The notes below the pieces were generated by a model that did no database searches, was not told the origin of the DNA, and saw only the letters and a list, made by a program, of their open reading frames with translations. From Pithys albifrons albifrons (lineage: Eukaryota > Chordata > Aves > Passeriformes > Thamnophilidae): a stretch of 64,000 nt of DNA. Every line of letters begins with the position of its first letter. The stretch's first letter is position 1. Location of the stretch: contig NC_092463.1 in the NCBI RefSeq assembly GCF_047495875.1, positions 8,512,622-8,576,621 of the forward strand, read 5' to 3'. A program made the translations under genes and the position numbers. Below are positions 27,601 through 39,600 of this stretch, piece by piece.

Positions 27601-30600
27601 TACTAAAATGCTTCACTAACATTTGTTTTCAAAAAATTAGGTGGAGTTGAGTTGTGCTGTGATGTCATATGTTGGAAGTAGAGGCCTTTGCTTTCTCAGC
27701 TGATCTCTATCAATTGTCCTTTTCCAAAGGCTGTCCAAGCTCAAATATGCCTTTGTCCAGTGTAGTCACTCCTGAGCTCCCTTTTCCTCTCCTTCCTTGA
27801 GTGCAATCTAAATATTTACTATTAAACGGTTTTCTGTTTCAATGATGGAAAATCATCTTCCCCAGTATATGTCTGAAGCTGAAAGTACAGAAGAAAGATG
27901 TTTTTCAAAGGCTGAGTTGTGGTTTTTATGTTAATGTAACTAAGCAGTGGAAATATATGCACTCAGTTAAGTGCGTTTCTGAGTAGACTGATCTCTGCTC
28001 TAATAGTGAGACCTCCAAGCAAAGACCCCCTTCTGCTTAGGGTGCTGCACTGCTCTCTCTTACTGTTGCTGCTGTTCTAAAATGGAGAGATTTCAGTGTT
28101 ATGATCAACCCTCCTTGGTGGGAAGTCAAGAGACATGAAAAGCACTTACAAACTATAAAAATCACACAAGTAAATTGTAGCATTTTAAGATAGTTCTAAG
28201 CACCCTATGAAAGATGGCTGAATTCTTACATAATCCTCTTCCTAAGAGTGCTACTAACTTCTTGGCTGAATGTACCCATATCCATGTGAATTCATAGATT
28301 ATTAGCCTATGAATTCTGCACCCATTGGGGCTTGGCTGTGTTTGATGAGCTTGAGGTTTTGGCGTGACTTGCCTCTAAGCACAAAGATGTGTGCAGGAAG
28401 GTTTTAGGGCAGCGATGCAGTAACTCTTTCTGTTCTTGGTGGATTTTTTCCTTGGTGTTGAATGTATGTGAGGATCTCAGTGTTACTTGAAACAGTTGGA
28501 AATTGTCAAAGCTGAAGGGTTTGGCAGCTGTTCTTGTTAAACTCAAAACAGTTAAACATTACCTGTATGCATAAGGTAACTTTTTTCTAATTAAGCTTAG
28601 TATTTGAATATCAACATCTGTCCTTCATTTTTTTTCCAAAAAAAAGCCTTCATTTTTTTTTCCAAATCATTTTAAAACTGTCTGAAATCATGTTTTTTCT
28701 GTTTCCTCTGGGGAAAGTAGAGTACCAGGTGTGCTTACTGTAATAATTATATTTCTTCTGTGTCTTTTAGAGGTCTGTTTTTCACACTATCCCTTTCATG
28801 AGAAAGAAGTCAAAATTTTTGATAGATGCAGGGTGAACTGTGTGTTTTTTCTTTAGATATGTTTCTTTGTAAAACAAGTCTTATCTTTCCTGTGCTTCTA
28901 AAGGATGGCTCTTACTGTATACCTTTTTTTTCTGGGAGGGAAGGTGGGGGGTTGTGGTTCGGTTGTTTGTCTTCAATATTCTTGCTCTTTCCCATGGTCT
29001 AGAAGCTCTTTTAATTCAAACCTTTTAGGGCTGCTTTTGAAAAGGATTTCTGTGACTAGGCAAAGCTGAGAATTAGATGCAGTGGGAGGAGAATAATAAT
29101 AATTCAGTTTTCGATGTGTGTGTGTGGGATGTTTTTGTTTTGCTGCTAGCATGGTTTGCCTCACAATTTTTAATGCAGTTATGTTTCATGCTTTTGAGAA
29201 GATGCCCTTAGGGCTTTCACATGACAACTGAAAGGTGAAATTTCTTGTAGCAGCAATATCTGCGTATTTCAAATCCCAGTTTGTCTGGTTATAGCAGTAG
29301 CTTTTTATGACTGTCTAATTGGTGTCTTGTTTCTTTTCAGAGATCATTCACATTAATATTAGAAGCATGGGATTGGGATAACGATACCAAAGCTGGTGAG
29401 TATGTAAAATTTGGCGTTGTACTTACTCTGTGCTGCAAACTGGGGAGGAAGAAAGTGGTATCCTACTGCAATTAGACATCCCTCCCAATCAGCCTGAATG
29501 CAAACCTGCTGATGAAGTAAAGGGCTTGTACAAATCCAAACAGTGACTGTTGTGTGAGGAACTGTGACAAAATAATGCTATATAGGAAAAAGAATGGTCA
29601 ATAGTAAGTGAAGGTTGTAATGACTCCTGATGTCAGGAAAGCATTGTAGCCTTTTTTTTAAAAATAAAAGGAAAATAGCCTGCACTGCAGAGTTGCACTT
29701 TAAATTCTTCTCAGTTTGCCTGTAACCATGCTGTGCAATACTTCTTGTGATCAGGTAAACAATTAAGCATTCTTGCTTCCCAGAAAAAAAATCCGGCTTT
29801 GTTTTTGATGAGTGTTCTAAATGATAATGTGATTGCTTCTCTCTTTCTTCTCAAGTACTGGAAGTTCCCTTGTATTTTCAGTCTGTAAATGTTAACATTC
29901 AGTATCAGAGCAGGGCTATTGATTTGAAAGCAAAGCAAGTTTATTGTATAAAAACTTGGAAAATCATATAAAGGTACTGATTGCTATATTGTTGTTAAGG
30001 AAAAAATCCAGCTTGAACCTACTTTGGTAATGGTTTACAAATATTTCTCTAAATAATCAGTGCTTCTGGCTATAAGTGTTAAGTGAACCTCAAACTTGCA
30101 TTGTGGTTATTGGTGGACTATTTCATTTTGGTTGGGATCAATGTAGAGGAAGGTAAATGTTTGGACATTAAGATTAGCAGAGAGGTTATGTCCCAAACCA
30201 TCATCAGTTTCTAGTTATCAATTCCATCCTCTGCTGCTTCACTGACATTTCTAATCAAAATGCATCAAGCATAAAAACTTGGCAAAACTGAAGTAATATT
30301 AAGGCTATATTAGAGTTTCAAGGTCCTTTTTTCTTGAAGATTGGGATCAGTCCCACTTTCATTTTTCTAACATACTCTATCTCCAATGGTAGACAAAGTA
30401 ATTATGAGTTGGTAGTTTGTTCCTGAAAACTCCTTTCGTTAGAATTAAAATTCTTCCATCTTGTTTAACGGCTCCTTTGAACTTTATTAGCTATGTTTTC
30501 TTTAAATCTCTGATATTTGTTGCTGCAGCACTTTAGTTGAGTCGGTCCACATCCTTCTTGAATGGCACTTCCCAAAGATGGATGTGGTATTCAAAATGAG

Positions 30601-33600
30601 ATCTTGTGTGCTGAGCAGAGTAATCCTGAATCTTGAGTAAGTTTAGATACCCTTCATAGCAATAGCCTGAAGGAATCCTCTTGAATGCTTTGCTCAAAAA
30701 GTACTAAATTAAACTAGTTCCTTCAAATACTTTCAAGCTTGAGAATAATTTACCTAGGGACAGCTAGTACAGCAAATATTGGAATGAGATTGCCTAGTTT
30801 TAGGTGCCAGATCAACTCAAGAGATGGACTAGGAGTGGGTGACAGGTAGGACATCTCAAGAGATGGACTAGGTAGGTGAACCTACCCTGTAAGTCATCTG
30901 TATGAGTTTAAGTGCTGGAGGGTTTTTTTCAGTAAGCTTCTTAATAAATAACAGTCTTGTAACTTTGTATATTTCTTAGAATTTGCAGAATCCTCTTGCA
31001 AACCTGTAGCTTTAAACCTCAGATTTCTTTTAAATATGTTTTATAAGAGGACAATCACTTCAGACTTGGGTTGAGTCTTTCTTGTGCTTTCTTGTGTTTA
31101 ATATGCTCTAACAAATCTCTTTACTTGTGTTCACGTCACACTTTTTTTTGTGAACTTCAGACCAACAGGATATAATGTCTTCTGGAGGCCCAGTGTGCCA
31201 TCTTCTTAATTTAAGTTTCCGTGAACTGCAGGAGTCTATAGAAGTGTCAGACTACAGAATAGCTCTCATGAGAAACTGCTAATAGAAAGTGAACTTCCCT
31301 TTAATTCAGGCTCCCAGAGAGGTACTGCTAAGGCCTATTGCATCTTAGACTAGAAGGCTTGTCATGTGAATTTAGGAAGGCTTTCTTGGCCTGTGATTTG
31401 GCAGAAAACTAGCTAAGTGCTTGTCTTGGTTAAATGTTTTTGTAGTCTGTGTACCAGCCCTGTGATAGAGATCTGTTGCTTTGCCATGCTGCAATTTACA
31501 CTTGCTTCTAAGATTCCTATAAAGAATTCCTTAATGCTGAACGGGTCTTTTGGGGGGAGGTTGATGTTGGCAATGAGTCCTCCAGTAGGTTTTGCCTTGT
31601 GAGTCTGTCAAGATGCAAAGACACTTCCCTTACATTTTTGCAGGGACTACTGAACTGCCACACAGGGGCACATCAGTAAAAAATTCACCTGTAAGAGAGC
31701 AGAAAAGGGAATATGGCAAATTCTTCAGAAAAAAAAGATTAGCAGTATCTGCGTCCTGGATAGGTGGAGTGAGTATGTGTGGAAAGCTTAGTTCCCTATT
31801 AATCCTGAACACTGGGCTGATCTGCAGATCAGGTTACAGGTATCTTCTGTTGCTACTGTAAGATTAATCAAAGTAATTGCCAGAGCCTGTTTATAAGCTG
31901 ATTAGTTAGTTCCAGAGTCAGGTTTTGCTTTCCTTTAATGGAGATGAGTAAGGCTGAAAGTTAAATGTGGGTTCTGTATTCCACCTTGGACTCTAAAGTG
32001 GATATTAAACAAAACAGTTCAAACCCCCCATTCAAAGCAAAACAACCCCTCCCACAAAATAAAAGCAAAACAACAAAACCCAAACAAAACAAGCAAACAA
32101 AGTAACCCCAAAACCTGGAAAGTGGCATTTCCAGTGAACAATTTGAAGGTTCTAGAACATTTGTCAGTATTCCCTCCCTCTCTGTGCCCTGGCATCCTGT
32201 ATTCTTTCTTATGCTCACTGAAGGCAAGGGGAATCAGAACAGGTCTATGAAGTACCATCTCAGTAGCAAGTCTGCCAGGGCAAATGCTTCCACCCTGTAC
32301 TTACATCAAACTATAGACTCTTAAGAGGGTCTTTCAGCACCCCAATTCCTGACCTCTTGTGTTTTCCTCCTCCTCTGTGCCCCTGGGCTGGCTGGGAGGT
32401 AAGCTTGTGGCAGTATAGTGTTACCACTTGTTTGCTTTGGGAGAGTGGAGGCGGGGGAGAGGAAACTGGCTTAGATACAAAGTCACTGTAAATGGCCTCT
32501 TCACTGTCATTTGTCACAGCAGCTCGTGCTGCTTTCCAGGTAAGTCTTTTGACTTGGCAAACCAAGCTGTGTAACTGGGGTCTAACCCAGCCGTGCCATT
32601 ACAAAGCAAGCTGGCATTGCCACATGTAAAGTGACTTTCCATTTGACTCCATGTCTGCTGCAGGCATGCAGTGTTTGCCTTCCTCTTTCCCAGTGATCTC
32701 TAAGAGAATTATCTGTCCTTATGGCACTTTGAAATGTGTGCTTTAAAAAGGCTGAAGAGAATGTGCTTCCTGAAACAGTCACCTCCTGTTCCTTTGCATG
32801 TGAGCTTCACATGGTACCATGTGTGTCTTCCTTTGCAAGCAGGTACCAGCATTGCCTTTTGCACGGCCCTGCAAGTGGCTTCTTGGGAATGTTTGACCTC
32901 TGCTAAAAGTTAAGGTGTTGATGGGCAGTGTTCTTCTTTGTGTATCATGGCTCCTGATTGCAGTTAAACGCTCTTCAGATAAGGCTTTCTCTTTGAAAAA
33001 TCAGGCGGTCTAGGAACATTAATTAAAGAACTACCTTTTAGCCATCATCTCCTTCTGTGCAAACATCTGTACCACTGTCTGCTTTTCTAGACAGACATGC
33101 AGAAATCTTCTTACTAATCAAGGAAAAGAAGCCTAATTACTTTAAAGAAGGGAGGATGTGTGTGGAAATTTGAGCAATGAATGCTGCTTTTTTGACCAAT
33201 AACTAGACAAATTCAGTCATTCAGCCTGTTACCTTTACTGAGAACTAAAGCCTGAATCCCTAAGGTGAACTTTCATGGCAAAGCCAGCTGCAGGGAGCAA
33301 ACTTGTCTCATCAAAACAATAAGGTGAGAGCTTGGAATATCTTCAGAAACACTTTGGTATTGTGGGGGAGGAAGAAGGAACCCTGTCAAACATGTTCCTC
33401 CCTGTGATTACAGATCTCTTTGGAAGATGCAGCTACTAGTTGGGATCAGTTTTAAATTTGAAGTAAAGCAGAATTCTCATACTTGCTCTGGTACTTAAGA
33501 ATTTAGTATTAGAAACTCAATGTCCTGGAACTGATTTTCTGATGCCTTCTGTGGTTCAGGGTAAATTATTTGGCTTGCTTATTTAGGCTGTTAATCCCTA

Positions 33601-36600
33601 CTTGTATTGATATAAGCGTGAGGATGTTGTGATGTTCTGAATGCATTCCATTTCAGAGGAGTTGTGAAGATGAAGCTGGAGTGTTCAAAAAAACCCCCCA
33701 AAACAACAAAACAAAAACAAAACACTCTTGGGTTCCTTCCCCTGTTCTTGACCCCTGCTATCAAGAGGTCTATTCTGCACAGATATATTTAGAGTAGCTG
33801 TAATGCTTGTTCCAGTTGTTTAAACTGGGTCTGATAAATCTCCATTAGCCTGAAGATGCCTGATAAGACTTTTATTATATCAGCCACTCCTTTAATCTCG
33901 GGACCTGTTCTTCAGTCCATCTGATGCACTTTGAGGAAACACTTTGTAGCAGTGGCTGCTGGAGCTGTTTTTAAGGATCCGATGTTGCTTTTAGCAGAAA
34001 AATGGCTCTGTAGTGCATATTTGGTATTTGCTCAAATTTCCTTGACTATCCAGTGACAGCATGTTTTCCATTATAGCTTTTCAGATCAATAGTCATTGGA
34101 GAAGAGTAAGATTATATAAAAGGATGTTGACATTTGCCCAGGGAAGTGGTGGAGTCACCATTGTTGGAGGGATTTGAAAGATGTCTAGATGTGACTTTTG
34201 GGGACATGTTTTAGTGGTGATTTTGGCAGCACTGGGTTAATGGTTGGACTCGATGACCTTAAAGGTCTTTTCCAACCTAAACAATTCTATAATTCTATCT
34301 AATCATGGATCTTTTAGTGGTGACTGGTATCATAAATATCCTGTTCAGTGAAAAATAAAATGCAGGCAGCAGTCTTGCATGTTTCTTGTCTGCTCTGCTA
34401 CTGATCATGTGCTTCTGGATGACAGAGGAGTTCATGTATAGGAATGAGAGAGTTAAAGAACAGGGATAGACTTCAATGTGTCTTGGCTGGCCAAGAAATG
34501 TTTTGTGCAGGCTAGTCCAGGCAAGCATGACTTGTAGCCTATACATGGCAATACCACTTTTAGTATTAACACAGAGAGATGTGTTCATAACTGGGAGTAC
34601 TTTCAGTGCTTGATTAAAAGGTTAATTTTTTAAAAAGTTCAATTTTAAGAGGAAACATTTTTATGGAAGGAAACTCAAAAAAAGATATCAAGAGCTGGCT
34701 GTTTGTGTAGCTTTCCTTTAACGTTTCAATGACTGAAAGTTGTCACTTGAGTTCTTTTACATGCTGAGGGGAAAGTTCAGCTTTGGTAGTAGAGGCACAG
34801 GATAATTCTGTGCTGTCAGTAACTTTATAGTTGAGAAACAGTCATTCCTTTGGCTTTGTTTCCTAAAGAGAAAAAGTTAATGAGTTCTAGAAAGTAAGTA
34901 GGTGAAATTCATTTTCTGTGAATGGTACCTTAATATTACTTTCTTGGTGTGTTTTATATTATTAATAGTTTGAACTTTAGACTTTATCTCACTACAATTT
35001 TAGCCTCTTTCTGTATGCAAGTTTCTGGTTCTTCATTTCTCTTAACATGTATTTTAAAGAAACTTTTTTTAAAGAAAATGGATGCTAAAGCTCTTAGCTG
35101 TCATTATTATAGCTGTTTCATAAATGGGTATGAAATTAATGTATAAAAGTGGATCTTCTGTACCTTTTTCTTATCCTTAAATAGTTCTTGGAGTTTCAGC
35201 TGCATCTTGCAGTCACCTCGAAAAACTCTTGAAGTAGAATGGTACGAGATTTGAATAGTGAAACTCTTAGACAACTCTTTTCACTGGGGTTACTCATTGT
35301 CTGCCCTTACTGTGCTTTGCTTAGTCTCAATGTTTGCTGAAGCAATTGTATAATTTCATTGTACTGACCGTGTTTGTGTCTCTTCTCCTAGTACTGAAGT
35401 TTCTATATCAAGAATTACATGGATAAAAATACACAATGGATATTCATAAAAATGAAAATACTTTGTGTTGGCAGTCTTGTATCCTAAAATCCTCTTGTCC
35501 CCTGTGATACATAATACTTTGTGCACATTTGGTCTCATTTAATGGAACCTGGCAGTAGCAGTGCTGCTGTTTTCTATGAGGACAAGACAGGATGCTTATA
35601 GCGTGTATTGCAACAGGGATCTCAGTTATCAGTAGTTTCACTGGGAATAAGTATAAACTGGATATAGACTTGAGAAATGGGCCTTGATAATGCTGGTTTG
35701 CTTCTTTATTTCTTTTCAAAATGTCAAATATTAGCTGCACAGTGTTGTATGAAATGCTTATTAAAGATGTTTTGCCTTTGTAGTAGAGGGAACAGTAAAA
35801 TGGACCAAGCTAGATTATGTATAATAATGCAAGCCCACCAGAGCATTTCACAAGATATTGAATATATTGTTTTGATTAATATTTAAAATTAAACTAGCAG
35901 CAGAGAACTTTAATATCTCAACTACTAGATTGTGCAGATTTTGCAATTTTATAGGAACAAAAAGGAGGCAAAAAGAGCCTCAAATCAAGATAAAGCTGCT
36001 AGTTGTCAGCATGTGGGTGTGGTGTGTTTGGCTGCCTTGAAAAATAAGCTATTTCCTATGGATTATGTTCCAGGATTTTTTAATATTTCCTTTGGGATGC
36101 TTTTTTAAATTGGCCTTCCTGTAATGAACTTTGCAAGGCAAAGGAAAATTCAATTGCACAGTAAATCTTTATCATCCTAATGTTTTCTTTACTGTGTTTT
36201 ATCTTAATCAGTTGAATACCTTTGATTGCATTCTATATGTTCTTGTGTGCTATTGAACTTACCACCTGTTGAATTTAACTTTTTTTTAAAAAAAGGTGAA
36301 GACTTATTAATAGAACGAGTGGCACATGCTGGCATGATCAACCCAGAAGATCGATGGAAGACACTACAAATTAATGGTCCTGTTGCCCATTTTGAAGTAC
36401 AAATAAGAGTGAAGTGTGATGAAAATTACTACAGTGCCCTGTGCAATAAATTTTGTGGCCCTCGAGATGACTTTGTTGGTCACTACACATGCGATCAAAA
36501 TGGAAACAAAGCCTGCATGGAAGGTTGGATGGGAGAAGAATGTAAACAAGGTAGTATGTTTCCTTTGTTTGAGATTAGCTCTAGTGTATATATATAATAG

Positions 36601-39600
36601 CTATAAACTGCAGTAGGTATTTGTGATGTCAGGCTCAAAGCGTATTAATTTTAGCCCATACAGACTTTGTCCTTTAGATACAAATCTTTGAAATAAAACA
36701 TCCTCTGTGAAGAGTAGAGCACGGGATACAGTGTTGTTTCTGGTGTGTTCTGTGGACACTTAAATTCAGTATTCAAAACTGTGAAACGTCTTTTTACGAA
36801 TTGCCTTTATTCAGTGGTAGCCTTTTCTCAAAGCAAAATCATGTATTACATCCACTAACATAAGATTTTTGTTGCTTTGATATGATCAGTAATACTGTAG
36901 ACTTTAATCCTGTAGAAATGTCCTCATAACACTGTTCTTACAAATGAAAAAGTTGTAAGTGTGAAGTATGCAAAGCTGAAAGCTTTTTGATAGCTCTTAA
37001 TGTGAACAGAAATTCAAGTGTAGTCATCTCTTTTAATATGCCACTCAGTCAAATCTCTTTGCCTTTTGTCTTCAGTAAGTAATTAGTACTAAAATTATTT
37101 GACCTACTCTTCTTTCTGCTGAGGGCTTCTTCGTTTTGTTTCTTCTGTTCCTCTTAAACAGAAACTTGTTAATGATGGGGAGGGCCATTTTCAGGGCTTA
37201 CTCGAGGTCCTAGGTATCATTTGAAGTAAAAGATTTCCAGCATAATACCAGATTTTAAAAATAGCTGTCTTTGATAAATGTTTCAGTGCTGACAGTCTTG
37301 CTGCACACCTTTCTGGTTGTAGTGGGGTTGTTTTGTGAAATAGCTGGAAGCAACAGCTGTTAGAACATGGCAGAAGACAATCTGCTTTGCTCAAGCAACA
37401 GACGGGCTAAATGACAGAATTTCCAGATTGCTGCTGCCCTAATGGATACCTGACTGCCCGGACTGATGCCTAAATCTTTTTGTGTTTGCAGCTGTGTGTA
37501 AACAAGGATGTAATTTGCTCCATGGGGGTTGCAGTGTACCTGGGGAATGCAAGTAAGTCTGCATGCTTGAGTATCTTCTGTTCAGGAGTACTGATCTCTA
37601 GTGTTTTCTGTGTATGTTGCTACTTTTTAAAGGTCTACATTAAAATGGGAAAATTCTGTTCAAGAATGTGAATGGAAATAGATCTGAAATAGATGCCACG
37701 TGTGTAAGAACTGCATATACTTTATACTGTTTTGTGATGCTGTTCCATATTTTGCACACATAGGACTGAACAGATTTGCTTCATGTAATTCAGAACTGTG
37801 CCTTTTTCAAATGAGAAAAGTATTTTGGTTTATTATTTTCAGAATTCTTTTATGATCTCTATATGCTACTTGTTCCTATCACATAGAAAGGGCTGCTTGC
37901 TCTTTGGAGTGTTATGATCAGGGAATGCTCCCAGTCCTAGAACACTCAATATGTATTTTGATCACCAAACTTTGGCCCAAGAAAAAAAGAAATTTGGTAG
38001 TAATGGAGTACAGTACCAACCCCAACCTAAACTTTCTCCCCCAAGTAAATTTTTTTGGTCCCTAAATATGAGAGAACAGAACCTTTAACTTCATGATGCA
38101 GTTTAAGTAGATTGTGATAGCAAGGCATTTGATGGTTTTCCTGTAAAAGTTCAGGCATTCAATGTAGTAGGTCAAGGGGAAATGAGTGTTATTTTTACAC
38201 TGGCTATTGAAGAAAGGGGACAGGGCTACTTGCAAGTTTGGGATTCAGTGTAAGTTCTTGAGTTTATTTGTGGTCATAGTGGTATGAATCATTGTAAGAA
38301 TAGATTTAACTGTAGTTCCTTAGTAAGCTGTGTTGAACCTGCTTGATTGGAATGATGCGAAACTGAACTGGCTGCCAGAACCCCTGGGAGCTGACAAATG
38401 CCCTTGTGGCAAGCTGTGAGTTTAAGGCAATTTTGCTTCATCTACTGCTTACTACTACAATGGTCACAGAAGTGGCAGAGATAGGATGCAGATAATTTAG
38501 TTTGGTTGGGCTTAGAGCTGAGCTGGGTTTGAGGTGCCAGTTTGTGAGCTGTGGTAGGTGACGTGTGGACAAGTCCCATCCTGCTGGAGAGCCTGAAGTT
38601 TCTGTCAGTGAGATATGGCAGATGACAAAGTAAGACTTAAATCTTCGCACCACAGAGTGGTTTTACTGCCCCAAAACTTCCATCAGATGCAGCTGAGTTG
38701 TTGAAGGTTTGGGGTGTTGTAGCTCTCAGATCAAAATGAAAACTTGTAAAATTTGTAAATTCTGTAAACTTGTTAAACTTGTAAATTTGAAGTACAGCAC
38801 TTCAGTGTGGGGTTTCACTTCTCAAGAGCTATAAAAACTCCCTTAAAATATTTTTTTCAAGGCAGATATTTAAACTATGACTTTTTTTGTAAGAAAGAAT
38901 ATTTCTATATAAAGTTATTTGTAATCTTTCCATATCACTAAATATTTTCCTTGTGATTTTAAGTATTGTGTGCCCCTTCTGCTGTTGATTTTTTTTTAAT
39001 GTTTCAAATAGAGATTGTGATTGGGGTGGGTTAGTGTCACTTCTACCTGAGGAGGAAGAACTCCTTCCCTTGAGCATTCCAGGAATACTTTTCCCCTGAG
39101 AACCTATTTTAATGAATTTTGATTCATGTATGGGTTTCTGGAGTCCTGTAGGTTTCAGAGGAGCGTCCTTGGAGCTTGTGAATATTTGCTTTTTAAATGC
39201 AAGAAGTCTTTGGCTACAAGTATAAAAGAAATAGATTTATGCAAATACAAAGCAGGACCTTTTTTGGTGGGGAGTGGTTTGCAGGGGTAAGGAGGGAGAG
39301 AGGGATTGGTGCAGTTTCCTTTTTAACTTACAGCATCAATATGTAGTCTTACAGAAGCAAAACCTTCTCTTACAGCCTGTTGCTGATGTGAAGAAGTATC
39401 TGATACTGAAGTCCAGGTGTCCCCTTGCAACCTAGCCAGCTAAACTAAGCTCACAAAAGTAACACTGAGTCTATTTAAGGAATCTGTCCAGATATCTCAC
39501 TCTTTTTTGGGGTGGATTCTGTCATTTGAAAGAAAGTACTGAGGGAAGGAATAAGGTATTATATGCCTTGTTTCATAATGCCTGTCTGCTGAAGTGATGG

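Larger units (their letters stand above)
4242..29340 (+). other. JAG2 intron 2 (about 25.1 kb)
   Basis: A giant first-third intron. Its first kilobase belongs to the CpG island and holds a (TAA)n tract, a 42-43-bp minisatellite and an antisense CR1 fragment, annotated separately. From about 5.8 kb it is ordinary AT-rich avian intron with scattered T-runs (for example 7360, 7858, 12570, 20038, 27460). I saw no exon with convincing splice sites and a domain, no tRNA and no snoRNA. Open frames are all below about 100 codons and featureless. In developmental genes such introns commonly hold enhancers, but none can be pointed to by eye. Confidence 0.85.
29396..36295 (+). other. JAG2 intron 3 (6.9 kb)
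   Basis: AT-rich intron with two CR1 remnants (about 30.50-30.64 and 34.14-34.30 kb), an 18-bp direct repeat 39 bp apart (30816-30833 and 30855-30872), and A-rich, C-interrupted tracts at about 32.03-32.11 kb and 33.69-33.72 kb. No exon-like or RNA-gene-like element was recognised. It ends in an unusual acceptor, T8-A7-G. Confidence 0.85.

Noticed and set aside
37480..37671. 63-codon frame starting with ATG just before exon 5
   Set aside because: Only 37492-37552 is the JAG2 exon and it is read in another frame that keeps EGF1 cysteines; the listed frame is intron read-through.
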